A DNA stretch of 64,000 bases from Aureicoccus marinus (GCF_002954325.1 NZ_MQVX01000001.1:563546-627545); one strand, 5' to 3'. Counted from the first letter of the stretch, positions 34,488-43,606 are shown. A program made the numbers and translations. The notes: a model not told the origin generated them from the letters alone.

Positions 34488-35272
34488 TTACTGCAATTTG
34501 AATCGGCGGTTTTGCCGATCGAACTGCAGGAATTCCCGCGAAAATAGTCGGTCAAACAGGCCAGAAGCAATCCCTTCTTCAGGCGTAAAGACCGGATTGT
34601 CCTTTCCGTCCATAAACCAAATTCGATCGCTGATTTCAAGAGCCCATTCAATATCATGGGTGCTGTACAGAATGGTTTTGCCCTTCTCGCGGCAAAGTTG
34701 TTTGAGCAGACGTAGGAGTTCGGCTTTGTGCTCCAGGTCTAAATGAGTCGTGGGTTCGTCCAGAAGTATAAGCGGAGTATCCTGCACGATAGCCCGTCCC
34801 AAAAGAACCTTTTGAAGCTGCCCGTCACTCAATTCGGTGCAGTTCTTTTCTAAAAGACGATCTAAAGAAAGTAGGCTGCTTACTTCTTGAATGATGCGGT
34901 GGTCTTCGCCTTGAAGTTGCCCCCACCAATTGAGGTGGGGTTGTCTGCCTAAAGCCAAAACCTCTTTGACCAGCAGATTCGGAGCCGCATTTTTTCGGGT
35001 CAATACAAGCGAAATTAGTTGGGCTCTTTTTGCGTTGGAATAGGCACTTAACTCTTGACCATACAACCGTAATTCTCCGCTGAGTGCTGGATTTAATCCG
35101 GTTAGGGTTTTAATCAAGGTAGATTTTCCGATTCCGTTGACACCGACCAGAGCGAGGAGTTCCCCTGATTTGAATTGATGATTGAGGTTTTTAGCAACCG
35201 TAATGGAGCTCTTTCCTTTACCGGAATAGCCAATGTTTAGGTTTTGGATATCGAAAAGTGCGTTTTTTCCAT
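34488..35272 (-). CDS. ABC transporter ATPase, vitamin B12/iron-chelate type (one-base frameshift at the start)
   Basis: ATPase of the BtuCDF-like importer. The open frame as written starts inside the domain at MIKTLTGLNP and lacks Walker A. Upstream in the same frame the sequence is LALVGVNGIGKSTLIKTLTG and, before it, FDIQNLNIGYSGKGKSS, but no usual start codon precedes it before a stop. Restoring one A to the A6 run (minus strand, 35263-35268) makes an ATG at 35272 read MEKNALFDIQNLNIGYS, and gives 261 residues, the normal length. Signature LSDGQLQKVLLGRA, Walker B LILLDEPTTHLD and H-loop YSTHDIEWA are present. The repaired start lies one base after the btuC stop. Confidence 0.87.
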
Positions 35273-35273
35273 C

Positions 35274-36296
35274 TTAAAATCGCAGTCTTTTTTGTTTGAG
35301 AACAATCCAAATAACCATAGGTGCCCCGAAAAGCGAGGTGATCGCATTGATCGGCAGTACATAGGCTGAACCGGGCCACTGAGCCAGGCTGTCACAAAGC
35401 AGCAAGATCGTACTGCCGTAAAGAAGAACTGCAGGGATCTGATACCGGTGTCCCATCTCTTTGATCTGCTGCCGCGCAATATGAGGCACAGCCAGACCGA
35501 CAAAAGCAATGGGTCCTGCAAAAGCCGTGCAGCTGCCGGCCAAAAGGCCAGCGGCGATAATACAACCCAACCGAATTCGATCGGGCGAAATCCCCATGGA
35601 CTGGGCGTAATCTTCTCCCAATAAAAAACCGTCTAATCCCTTGATCATCGCCAGGGCAAGTACGATTCCAACAAAGGTGAACACCAGGAGTAAAATGACT
35701 TGTGGCCAGGACATTCCTCCCAAACTGCCAAAGCTCCAAAAGATGTATTGCTGTAGGGCTTCCGAAGAAGAAAAATAAGACATCACACCGACCAAAGCAG
35801 TGGTAACACTTCCGAGCATTAAGCCTACAATAAGTAAAGAAAGGGTGTCCTGAACGTATTTGGCCATGGCTCCAACCAGTAAGAGTACTCCGAGGCTACC
35901 CATGCTGGAAGCCAATATGAGAAGCCCGCTTGAAGGGGTAACAGCACCGACGGTACTCATCAAGGCCGAACTGCCCAAAAGCAGCAGGGCGGCACCTAAG
36001 CCAGCTCCTGAACTAATGCCTAATACAAAAGGCCCTGCCAATGGATTTCTAAAAAGGGTCTGCATCAAAAGACCACAGAGTGAAAGTCCTGCTCCGGTAC
36101 AAATGGCGGCTAGGGCTTTAGGTAAGCGGTAGTTCAGCAGAACATACTGAGCACTATTCAGACCTTCACCGTCGGCCCAAAGTTCGGACCACGAAAGACG
36201 GACAGATCCCATTCCCAGATTGAGAAACACACTGATCACCAATGCAGCGATCAAGGCGAGCCAGCGAATTCCCGGAGTGTGCTCAGCTTTTTTCAT
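35274..36296 (-). CDS. ABC transporter permease, FecCD/BtuC family
   Basis: Inner-membrane permease of 340 residues with about ten transmembrane helices, typical of B12 and siderophore importers. Characteristic segments are LPKALAAICTGAGLSLCGLL, MQTLFRNPLAGPFVLGISSG and GPIAFVGLAVPHIARQ, the last being the coupling loop that contacts the ATPase. Its start overlaps the binding-protein stop by four bases (ATGA), so translation is coupled. B12 as substrate is inferred from the adjacent cobalamin riboswitch and TonB receptor. Confidence 0.92.
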   Translation of the reverse strand: MKKAEHTPGIRWLALIAALVISVFLNLGMGSVRLSWSELWADGEGLNSAQYVLLNYRLPKALAAICTGAGLSLCGLLMQTLFRNPLAGPFVLGISSGAGLGAALLLLGSSALMSTVGAVTPSSGLLILASSMGSLGVLLLVGAMAKYVQDTLSLLIVGLMLGSVTTALVGVMSYFSSSEALQQYIFWSFGSLGGMSWPQVILLLVFTFVGIVLALAMIKGLDGFLLGEDYAQSMGISPDRIRLGCIIAAGLLAGSCTAFAGPIAFVGLAVPHIARQQIKEMGHRYQIPAVLLYGSTILLLCDSLAQWPGSAYVLPINAITSLFGAPMVIWIVLKQKRLRF

Positions 36297-37447
36297 GGAT
36301 CCAAGGGAAGAAAAAAGAAGGGTTGATAATCAGGCAGTACTTCCGGATGAAGGAGGTGAATGAGGTCTTTTAACACCACATCCGGCTGATAGGGGGCTAA
36401 TTCGTAGTAGAGTACCCCACCACCTTCTCCTTTTGTTTTTGAAAAGGTGAACACCTTTTTATTTTGAAAGGCGGGTAGTGCGCTGTAGTGGACACTCGAT
36501 TCTTTTAAGGCGGTATAACTGGTAAACTGACTGGGAGCCACCCAGGCTTGTGCTTTGGAACCTTTGGTTAGGACCTCTTCCAAGCTCAGGGAAAGGCTAC
36601 CGGTTCCTTTTTCTTCCTTCCAGAGGTAGTCAGCACCAGCATCTCTTAAAAAAGTAGCGGCCCAGCTTTCTCCTGCGGGAGCATACCAAACATCTTTAAA
36701 TACGGCTCCACTCAAGACCAGGGGTTTATTTTCTGTTGAGGAGACAAGTTCCTTAGCTTCCTTGTAGCGTTGACCAAGGGCAGTGAAGTATTCATCGGCT
36801 TCTTCTTCCTTATCCAGAAACAGCCCGAAAAAGCGAATCCATTCGGCTTTTCCTAAAGGATGCGTCTCGGTCCAGTCACCATTGAGGACCACGGGAACAC
36901 CAGCTCTTTGCAGGGCCTCAAAACTTCGGTTATCGGGACCCATCCCGTAGCCGATGACCACATCGGGTTGGAGGGCGAGTACTTCTTCTACGTTCAATTG
37001 ACCATTGGGGCCAATTTCTTTGATTTGTCCGTTTTTAATTCGGGTATTGGCCGCGGCGCTGGAGATGTACTTTACTCCTGGAAAGCCTACCAGTCGGTCC
37101 AAGGCACCCAGTTCTTCAAGGGCGGGGATATGGGTGGTGGAGGTAACCACAATGCGCTTCAGAGGTAATTGAACCACTCCATCGAATTCTCCTGAAGGCA
37201 GCTCAATTCCCGTATTCTCTGGTAGTACAGCATAGCGGTAGTGCACTGCTTCCCCAGGCCAGGGATTGCGAATATGAAGGATTTTGTAGCCCATGGCTTG
37301 TTCTATCTCAAAGCCTTTGGCGACTGATTCTGTCCCTGTTATTGCGGAAAGTTCCTCTTTTTTTGGGGTCTCCTGTTTACAGGAAAGGCAGATTGAACAC
37401 AACAACAGGCCGAACAGAGCGAATCCGAACAGGGTATTTTTCTTCAT
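36293..37447 (-). CDS. ABC transporter substrate-binding lipoprotein, BtuF-like
   Basis: A 384-residue periplasmic binding protein of the helical-backbone class III (BtuF/FepB). Signal peptide with lipobox: FALFGLLLCSICLSCKQE, so it is a lipoprotein. The two lobes start with KRIVVTSTTHIPALEELGAL and VEEVLALQPDVVIGYG, as in the family. It is the first gene of a minus-strand unit with the permease and ATPase, diverging from the riboswitch-controlled receptor. A -7-like TATTTTTG (minus strand, 37452-37459) lies so close to the ATG that it would leave almost no leader. Confidence 0.9.
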   Translation of the reverse strand: MKKNTLFGFALFGLLLCSICLSCKQETPKKEELSAITGTESVAKGFEIEQAMGYKILHIRNPWPGEAVHYRYAVLPENTGIELPSGEFDGVVQLPLKRIVVTSTTHIPALEELGALDRLVGFPGVKYISSAAANTRIKNGQIKEIGPNGQLNVEEVLALQPDVVIGYGMGPDNRSFEALQRAGVPVVLNGDWTETHPLGKAEWIRFFGLFLDKEEEADEYFTALGQRYKEAKELVSSTENKPLVLSGAVFKDVWYAPAGESWAATFLRDAGADYLWKEEKGTGSLSLSLEEVLTKGSKAQAWVAPSQFTSYTALKESSVHYSALPAFQNKKVFTFSKTKGEGGGVLYYELAPYQPDVVLKDLIHLLHPEVLPDYQPFFFLPLDP

Positions 37448-37491
37448 GGCTCAAAAATAGGGCATTCTTTCGGGCGGCTCTCGGGTTTTCT

Positions 37492-37499
37492 TATCTTGC
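37492..37499 (+). promoter_or_regulatory. Possible -7 box upstream of the cobalamin riboswitch
   Basis: TATCTTGC, a six-of-eight fit in style to TAnnTTTG, lies about 20 bases before the riboswitch begins. No clear TTG is found at the -33 position, so support is weak. Confidence 0.3.
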
Positions 37500-37519
37500 G
37501 GCCGTTTTGTTGGTGGAGA

Positions 37520-37692
37520 TCGAACCCATTGTACAAGTTCGCATCTTCTTAAAAGGGAATCCCGTGAAATCCGGGAGCTGTTCCCGCAACTGTAAGCTTA
37601 GCTCTGCAAAGAGTGACTGCCACATCTGCACACCACTGTTTTAAAAAAATGGGAAGGTTGTGAGCAGGACGCGAGCCAGGAGACCTGCCAGG
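37520..37692 (+). promoter_or_regulatory. Cobalamin (adenosylcobalamin) riboswitch
   Basis: The leader of the TonB receptor shows the hallmark blocks of the B12 riboswitch in order: AAAAGGGAATCCCGTGAAAT and then CCGGGAGCTGTTCCCGCAACTGTAA (given in two parts, 37551-37594), and the B12 box GCCAGGAGACCTGCC at 37675-37689. Downstream, before the ATG at 37771, a short palindrome CCGTTTAAACGG (37749-37760) could serve in the expression platform near the ribosome site. B12 binding would lower expression of the receptor. Confidence 0.92.
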
Positions 37693-37770
37693 AAAACGCA
37701 ATGAAGTTAAACTTTCGGGATAAAAGTTTTACCCAGCGTATTTCTACCCCGTTTAAACGGAAAATTTAAA

Positions 37771-39662
37771 ATGAAAAATTCCAATTTCGTCTTGGCCGCT
37801 TTGGCCTTGACCAGCTGGAGCATGAGCGCCCAGCAACAAGAGACCGACAGTGTGAAAACTGTCAATCTCGACGAAGTGGTGGTGACCGACACCCGCTTCG
37901 AATTAAAGAGAGAACAATCCGGGAAAACCGTTATCAGGATAGGACCGGAGCAACTGGCCAGAGAACAAGGCAAGAGCGTGGCCGATGTGCTCAACCTTTA
38001 CAGTGGTATTGAGGTGAATGGTGCACGATCCAATGCCTTGAGCAACCGTACTGTTTTTGTGCGAGGAGGAAACAACCGTCAGGTACTGGTGCTTATTGAC
38101 GGAGTACAAGTGTCTGACCCTTCAAATCCCAATGCAGAATTTGATTTCCGTTTTCTGGACCTGAGTCAAATTGAGTCCATTGAAGTGATGAAGGGGGCGG
38201 CCAGTACGCTCTACGGAAATGCGGCAGCCACAGCAGTGATCAGTATCACCACCAAAAAGGCAGAAAAGGCTGGCTTTAGCCTAAGTGGTCAGAGTACCAT
38301 GGCTACCAACCAAGATCAAGATCAGGAGGACTTTAGTCCCGCGGACTTCTCCAATTCGATTCAATTGGGGTACAAGGCCGAGCAATGGAATGCGACCCTG
38401 GCTTATTCAAATCAGTATACCGATGGACTATCCTCGGCCATCGGAGAGGAAGCGGATCTTTTAAACCGAAACAAGTTGCGAGCCCATATCGCTTTTAATC
38501 CAAGTGATCGCTGGTCGTTTGCATTGAGTAGCTTCAAGGACTATGTGCGGGGGGAATTTGATAATGGTTTTCCTATTCAAGATGCCTTCTTTGAGTTCAG
38601 CGGGCAGCAGTGGCGAAATGCTATCGAGGCCAAACACACCTATGGAGTTCAAAGGCAAGGAAGCTGGAAGCGCGGGTCTCCCATGCCAGTATTGATCGCG
38701 AATTCAGAAGTGATTTTCCTTCGGAATTTGATTCACAGACCTTGACCATTGACCTGTTCAACAAACACGAATGGACTCCTCAATTCTATACCCTGACCGG
38801 TCTGAATATCATCCGATTCAATACGATTTTTGGGGAAGAAAGCTTCGACACCTCCAATACAGATCCGTACTTCAGCTTGGTCTATATCGGGGATCAGGGG
38901 CTGAATATTCACGCGGGAACGCGTCTGAATATTCACAGTGAATACGGCTCTAATTTTATCTACCACATCAATCCATCCTACCGAATGGGGCTAGGGGAGG
39001 GTTACCTAAAATTCTTTGGGAGCATCGCTACTTCCTATATCGCTCCGAATCTCTCACAGCTCTTTGGTCCCTTTGGACCGAATCCGGAACTGGAGGCCGA
39101 AACCAATAGAACCATTGAAGTAGGACTGGAGCATTCGACCAAAAACGGTACGCGCTTGAGTGCTCTCTTTTTCAACCGACAAGAAGAAAACCGCATCAAC
39201 TTCGAGACCATTAGTTTGGAACCTTTTGAAAGCCAGTACCGCAATTCAGGCTTGGAAACGGCCTTTCGGGGATTGGAGTTGGAAGGAGAATTTCCTCTAG
39301 GTGCATCTTTGGACCTATTGGCGAACTACACCTTTGTCGAACAGGATGGGGGCTTGGTTTTGCGCGTACCCAAGCACAAGTTCAATGCCCAACTGCAATG
39401 GGCCATTAACCCGAAGTCCAATGCGAGTATAGACTTTCGATATACCGGGACAAGAACGGATGTGGATTTTGGGGCTTTTGAAAATGTGGAGTTGGACGCT
39501 TATACACTGATTAACGCCTACTACAGTTATCAGTTCAATCCGCGATTTAAGGCCTTTGTACAGCTCGAAAATATCGCGAATACAGATTACGTGGAATTGG
39601 TAGACTTTACCACCAGGGGCCGAAACCTAAGGCTCGGATTGGTTTGGAACCTACTTCCTTAA
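37771..39662 (+). CDS. btuB: TonB-dependent vitamin B12 receptor, BtuB-like (one-base frameshift in this sequence)
   Basis: Outer-membrane receptor importing cobalamin with TonB energy. A signal peptide (VLAALALTSWSMSAQ) precedes the TonB-box-like LDEVVVTDTRF and the plug domain (VADVLNLYSGIEVNG, FVRGGNNRQVLVLIDGVQV, IESIEVMKGAASTLYGNAAA). The barrel is split: the first frame ends at 38745, the second is open from before 38610 and ends in LRLGLVWNLLP. One missing base between about 38641 and 38667 explains it; an extra A in CAAAGG would give VQKARKLEARVSHASIDREF. Repaired length is 630 residues, normal for BtuB. The cobalamin riboswitch directly upstream supports the substrate. Confidence 0.9.
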
Positions 39663-39668
39663 AAAAAG

Positions 39669-39692
39669 AAAAGCCCCTCTAGGGGGGCTTTT
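39669..39692. terminator. Bidirectional terminator between the B12 receptor and S41 protease genes
   Basis: Nine-bp stem (AAAAGCCCC at 39669-39677 with GGGGCTTTT at 39684-39692) with T7 on the right and an A-run on the left, so it can stop transcripts from both convergent genes. Confidence 0.8.
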
Positions 39693-39693
39693 T

Positions 39694-41178
39694 TTAGGGT
39701 TGAAGTTCCAATTGGGGAACCCTGATTCTCTTGTCCAAAACGCTCTTTTGAAAGAGTGGGGTATTCTGCCCGGATTCTCCCATGACCTTAGCCGGTAAGA
39801 GCACCTCAAAGCTTCGTTTGGTCGAAAGTCCTGTGATTTCTTGTAGGGCTCTTGCCAGAAGTGGTTCATCGCTTTGGCCCAGAACTCCCAAGTTGCTGAT
39901 GTCTTCCGACAGGGCAATGTCTGGGGTGAAACCAGCGGTATAGTCCGAAAAGCCTACGGCATTTTCATTTCGACCCACCAAAGGCTGTAGCCCGTAAGAG
40001 TTGTCGGGATTGATGTTGCTTTCTCTATCGCTGTCGTAGATGTAGGAGTTGCCAGGATCGTCTACCAGGGTAATGGAGAATTCATTCTTTCCTCTAGTCG
40101 TTTCGCCAATCAAGATGACGTCGATATACGGATCCAGTCCATTCATGATGAGTTCACTGGCAGAGGCCGTACTGTTGGTTCCGATGACAAAAACACGGTT
40201 GAGGTTCAGGGTGTTGATGGCAATGGTTTCTTCTTCGTCAACAAATCGTGCGAAATAGTCTTCCAACTGCGCACTGTTAAACAGACCCTGAATTTTGTCA
40301 TTCCAACGTTGACGCAGGTAAAGATCGTTGGTGTTTGTCCCATAAATCATGCTGGCCATCAGACGGGAAGTATTCACAGATCCTCCACCGTTATACCGCA
40401 AGTCAAGGACAAGGTCAGTAACACCATCTGCGGCGAACTGGCCAAAGGCCGAATTGAGTTGTTCGTTGAAGTCCCGGCGGAACCCGTTGTACATTAAATA
40501 GCCTATTTTCTGACCCGATACCTCCAAGGTTTGAGCAATAAAGATTGGATTTTCAAGGAGTCCTTCCTCTTTAGTCAAGGTAACTTCCTTACCGTTTGGC
40601 GTGATGGTAGTGCCATCGATATCCGCCATATTCAGGGTGTAGGTCGCGTCTGAACCGAAGAGCAAGCTGATGTAGTTACTCAGCGTAAGGGTTTGTCCAT
40701 TAACCCCGGTAAAGAGTTCTCCTCTGGTGATGTCCTTTGTTGACGCATCTGAGTTAGGGATGATATAGCGCACATAACCAAAGAGTTCTTGGCTGTTAGC
40801 AAACTGAACCAATCCAAATTCCAATCCATTGCTTCTGGACACCCCGTTCAAATTGTTTACTAAAGTGGTATAGTCGGAACGAAGAAAACTGAAGCGGTCT
40901 TCGGAGAACTGAATGCTCTCAAAGAAGTCTTCCGGGGTTGCCCGTGATTGCAGCAGACTGGTATAGGAATCCGCATTGTCCAATTGACTGTCGGCTAGGA
41001 CCGGTACTTCGCCTTGCCAGAAATACCAAAAATTCATTGATCTCCACATAAAGTCCTGGACCGTCACATCTTCAGGCACAACAATTTCGGAGTCATTGCT
41101 GCAGGCCGTTAGAAACAACAAGGCAGCAAAAAGGGAATAAAAGCTCTTTTTCATTTCAATTTTTAAAAAGGGGAACAA
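39694..41178 (-). CDS. S41-family peptidase lipoprotein
   Basis: A 494-residue C-terminal-processing-type serine protease. Lipobox LFLTACSND near the start places it in the envelope as a lipoprotein. A PDZ-like segment covers about residues 140-190 (FTGVNGQTLTLSNYISL). The S41 core has LVLDLRYNGGGSVNTSRLMA, the nucleophile region VIGTNSTASASELIMNGL and the likely catalytic Lys in GETTRGKNEF. Lipoprotein S41 proteases are frequent in Flavobacteriia; substrate unknown. It diverges from the ECF sigma gene at 41422, with 243 bases between. Confidence 0.88.
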   Translation of the reverse strand: MFPFLKIEMKKSFYSLFAALLFLTACSNDSEIVVPEDVTVQDFMWRSMNFWYFWQGEVPVLADSQLDNADSYTSLLQSRATPEDFFESIQFSEDRFSFLRSDYTTLVNNLNGVSRSNGLEFGLVQFANSQELFGYVRYIIPNSDASTKDITRGELFTGVNGQTLTLSNYISLLFGSDATYTLNMADIDGTTITPNGKEVTLTKEEGLLENPIFIAQTLEVSGQKIGYLMYNGFRRDFNEQLNSAFGQFAADGVTDLVLDLRYNGGGSVNTSRLMASMIYGTNTNDLYLRQRWNDKIQGLFNSAQLEDYFARFVDEEETIAINTLNLNRVFVIGTNSTASASELIMNGLDPYIDVILIGETTRGKNEFSITLVDDPGNSYIYDSDRESNINPDNSYGLQPLVGRNENAVGFSDYTAGFTPDIALSEDISNLGVLGQSDEPLLARALQEITGLSTKRSFEVLLPAKVMGESGQNTPLFQKSVLDKRIRVPQLELQP

Positions 41179-41241
41179 AAACTATTCTAGTTTACGGAAC
41201 CTCTAATATACTTCAGAATCTTTTCTATTAAAAACAGAATA

Positions 41242-41275
41242 TTGTAAAGTGCATTTCTACAGTAAATTACATTTG
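41242..41275 (+). promoter_or_regulatory. Possible promoter of the ECF sigma operon
   Basis: TTG at 41242-41244 and TACATTTG at 41268-41275 with a 23-base spacer, at the long end of the accepted range. It would give a leader of about 140 bases. A second weaker box, CATCTTTG, lies near 41335. Confidence 0.4.
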
Positions 41276-41421
41276 TTTCGCGCCAAAAAGATAATTTTTT
41301 TTGATACGGATGTAACAAAGAGAAGGGCTGCTCGTCATCTTTGTGAACATCAATCAAAACAACGTATCCTTGCAAAAGGAGCCGGGGGAACGAAAGTTCA
41401 GCCGGAAAGCGGTTACCAACC

Positions 41422-41931
41422 ATGAAACAAACAGAATTCGTTAACGCAGTTTTGCCCTTTCAGGACAAACTATACCGGATGGCCAAAAGGTTATTGGTAT
41501 CCCGAGAAGAGGCAGAAGATGCGACACAAGAGGTACTGCTCAAGTTGTGGTCGAAGAACGACAACTTAGAAAAGTACAAAAGTGTGGAGGCCTTTGCGAT
41601 GACGATGATCAAGAACTTTTGTCTGGATCGTCTGAAGTCAAAACAAGCTTCCAACCTCAAATTGGTTCACAGCAACTACGCGGACGGAAACCGCTCTTTG
41701 CAAGCCAATTTAGAGGCCAAAGACAGCGTCTCCTGGGTGGAGCGAATTATGGAAGAGTTGCCAGAACAACAAAAGATGGTCTTGCAACTACGTGATATCG
41801 AGCAGTACGATTACGATGAGATTGCAGAGATCATGGAAATGAAGCCAACGGCAGTGCGCGTTGCCCTGTCTAGAGCTAGAAAAACAGTACGAGAAGAATT
41901 GACCAAAAAACACAGCTATGGAGTTGGTTAG
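41422..41931 (+). CDS. ECF-type RNA polymerase sigma factor
   Basis: A 169-residue sigma-70 family factor with region 2 (VLPFQDKLYRMAKRLLVSRE, EEAEDATQEVLLKLWSKNDN, EAFAMTMIKNFCLDRLKSKQ) and region 4 (LPEQQKMVLQLRDIEQYDYD, then the HTH EIAEIMEMKPTAVRVALSRA). It overlaps the next gene by 14 bases and heads a four-gene unit with a membrane protein and two DUF4252 proteins, an arrangement common in flavobacteria. The trigger is unknown. Confidence 0.92.
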   Translation: MKQTEFVNAVLPFQDKLYRMAKRLLVSREEAEDATQEVLLKLWSKNDNLEKYKSVEAFAMTMIKNFCLDRLKSKQASNLKLVHSNYADGNRSLQANLEAKDSVSWVERIMEELPEQQKMVLQLRDIEQYDYDEIAEIMEMKPTAVRVALSRARKTVREELTKKHSYGVG

Positions 41932-42358
41932 AATTGAATCATTACTAGAAAAATACTTAGAGGCCCAGACTTCTGTGGCCGAAGAGAAGGAGTTGCGAGC
42001 CTATTTCTCAGGAGAAAATGTAGCCGAGCACCTGGAAGAATATCGCCCGCTCTTCGCTTATTTCATAGCCGCTCAACGTGAGAGCTATGCGTCGCCAGTA
42101 CCCGCAAAACGTAAGACGACGTTCCTGTACAGATGGGTATCTGTTGCTGCGGTGGTTGCGATCAGTTTGAGTGCCTATATGGGGGGATCTATTTGGATAG
42201 GTCCTTCAGAAGCAGAGATCGCCGAAGCGCAATTGGCGCAAGCCGAAGCGCTGAAAGCCTTTGATCTGATTGCTCAGAACATGAACCGTGGGATGGACAA
42301 AATGTCTTATCTGAATGAGTTCGAAGAAGCCAAACAAAAAGTTTATAACGACAATTAA
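41918..42358 (+). CDS. Putative anti-sigma factor, single-pass membrane protein
   Basis: A 146-residue protein with a cytoplasmic N-terminal part (MELVRIESLLEKYLEAQTSV, then EEKELRAYFSGENVAEHLEE) and one transmembrane helix (VSVAAVVAISLSAYMGGSIW, about residues 70-89). The outer part, of about 57 residues, is Ala- and Glu-rich and ends in NRGMDKMSYLNEFEEAKQKV. The 14-base overlap with the sigma gene argues for coupled translation and an anti-sigma role; the motif LLEKYxEAxTSxxEEKELRxYF recurs in Bacteroidota anti-sigma proteins. Confidence 0.7.
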   Translation: MELVRIESLLEKYLEAQTSVAEEKELRAYFSGENVAEHLEEYRPLFAYFIAAQRESYASPVPAKRKTTFLYRWVSVAAVVAISLSAYMGGSIWIGPSEAEIAEAQLAQAEALKAFDLIAQNMNRGMDKMSYLNEFEEAKQKVYNDN

Positions 42359-42368
42359 AACAAAAAGG

Positions 42369-42908
42369 ATGAAGAAGTATATTTTAATTTTATTAGTTGC
42401 AGTACTGCCGGCCAGCGGCTTTGGGCAGTCCATGTTCGATAAATACGAAGAACGTGACGATGTGACTTCCGTGATTATCAGTAAGGGCATGTTCCGACTG
42501 ATGAGCAAGGTAGGAGCGAATGTTGATGATCCAGAGGCCAAAGAGTTTATGGACATCATGAAGAACCTGACCGGATTGCGTGTGTTCACCACCGACAATG
42601 CCAGTACAGGAAAAGAGATGAACGCCTCTGTAGACAAGTACCTCAAGTCTTCTCGTTTGAGCGAGTTGATGCGAATCAAAGACAAGGATGCGAACGTGAA
42701 GTTTTACATCCGTGAGGGTAAGGACAGCGATCATGTCAGCGAACTCCTGATGTTTGTTACCGAGCTAAAGAATGTAGAAGCCGAGGGGCGCAAGTTCGAA
42801 ACCGTGATTCTTTCTCTGACTGGAGATATCGATCTCAATCAGATCAGCATGATCACCGAGAAAATGAATCTGCCGGACGAGCTGAAAGAAGCTGGTAAGA
42901 ACAGATAA
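42369..42908 (+). CDS. DUF4252 protein, exported
   Basis: A 179-residue exported protein. I use the ATG at 42369 (MKKYILILLVAVLPASGFGQ), which starts a clear signal peptide; the longer reading from 42315 would overlap the previous gene. The mature domain is DUF4252: FDKYEERDDVTSVIISKGMF, LTGLRVFTTDNA, EGKDSDHVSELLMFV and ILSLTGDIDLNQISMITEKM. Proteins of this family are usually encoded behind an ECF sigma factor in Bacteroidota; biochemical role unknown. A strong hairpin separates it from its DUF4252 neighbour. Confidence 0.82.
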   Translation: MKKYILILLVAVLPASGFGQSMFDKYEERDDVTSVIISKGMFRLMSKVGANVDDPEAKEFMDIMKNLTGLRVFTTDNASTGKEMNASVDKYLKSSRLSELMRIKDKDANVKFYIREGKDSDHVSELLMFVTELKNVEAEGRKFETVILSLTGDIDLNQISMITEKMNLPDELKEAGKNR

Positions 42909-42923
42909 TACTACCCAAGAAAC

Positions 42924-42966
42924 AGCGGCGGATATACCTGACTAGGCGGACAGGTGTATCTCCGCT
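42924..42966 (+). other. Long intercistronic hairpin between two DUF4252 genes
   Basis: Stem of five plus ten base pairs: AGCGG (42924-42928) with CCGCT (42962-42966), and GATATACCTG (42931-42940) with CAGGTGTATC (42951-42960), one wobble, a small asymmetric bulge and a ten-base loop. Only a short CTTT follows, so it is not a classical terminator. It may attenuate, protect the upstream mRNA end or be a processing site. Confidence 0.6.
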
Positions 42967-43009
42967 CTTTCAATGGACATCATCAAAAAACGAATAAAAC
43001 AACAAACGA

Positions 43010-43549
43010 ATGAAACAGCTATCAACCTATGCACTTGCCTTTGTAGCCATGCTCTTGGGCTCCTGTGCCTCCCAACAAAGTCTACAGGAGTACTATGTAG
43101 ACAATTCTGAAAACCCCAATTTTATCTCAGTCGATATCCCGGCGAGCGTTCTTAAATTGAACGATGCTGATTTGAGTGAAGAACAAAAAGCGGCGGTTTC
43201 TTCCCTTAAAAAGTTCAACGTTTTGGCCTTCCGTGTTCAGGAAGACAATGTCTTGGAATACAAAGCCGAAAAGACCAAAGTCAAAGAAATCCTCAAAGGG
43301 GATGATTTTGTTGAGTTGATGAAAATCAATTCTTCTTACGGTAAAGGGGTTATTAAGTACTTAGGCGAAGAAGATGCCATCGATGAGGTGATCATTTATG
43401 GTGACAGCAAAGAAAAAGGCTTTGCTTTGATTCGTGTGCTGGGTAATGATATGAACCCTGCCCACATTATGCAATTGATGCAAGCCATTCAAAAATCAGA
43501 TTTCGACGGGGAAGGTCTTGGAGAGATCGGAGAGTTTTTGAAGGGGTAA
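43010..43549 (+). CDS. DUF4252 lipoprotein
   Basis: A 179-residue protein with signal peptide and lipobox (TYALAFVAMLLGSCASQQ), so probably lipid-anchored, and a DUF4252 domain related to that of the gene before it: FISVDIPASVLKLNDADLSE, LKKFNVLAFRVQEDN, ILKGDDFVELMKINSSYGKG, and a C-terminal FALIRVLGNDMNPAHIMQLM. It is the last gene of the ECF sigma unit and is followed by a strong terminator. Function unknown; the sigma context suggests an envelope-stress output. Confidence 0.82.
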   Translation: MKQLSTYALAFVAMLLGSCASQQSLQEYYVDNSENPNFISVDIPASVLKLNDADLSEEQKAAVSSLKKFNVLAFRVQEDNVLEYKAEKTKVKEILKGDDFVELMKINSSYGKGVIKYLGEEDAIDEVIIYGDSKEKGFALIRVLGNDMNPAHIMQLMQAIQKSDFDGEGLGEIGEFLKG

Positions 43550-43570
43550 CCCGCACAACAAATTAGTTTT

Positions 43571-43606
43571 AAAAGCCCCGAAGGTGTCTTATCCTTCGGG
43601 GCTTTT
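43571..43606 (+). terminator. Intrinsic terminator of the ECF sigma / DUF4252 operon
   Basis: A perfect 14-bp stem (AAAAGCCCCGAAGG at 43571-43584 with 43593-43606), eight-base loop and a T6 run, 21 bases after the last stop codon. Confidence 0.9.

Noticed and set aside
37518-37530. ATCGAACCC, resembling a tRNA 3' half
   Set aside because: It belongs to the 5' part of the cobalamin riboswitch, which has the B12 box and core blocks.
34488-39662. Recently acquired B12 uptake island
   Set aside because: No mobile genes, no att-like repeats and base composition like the flanks; the locus looks native.
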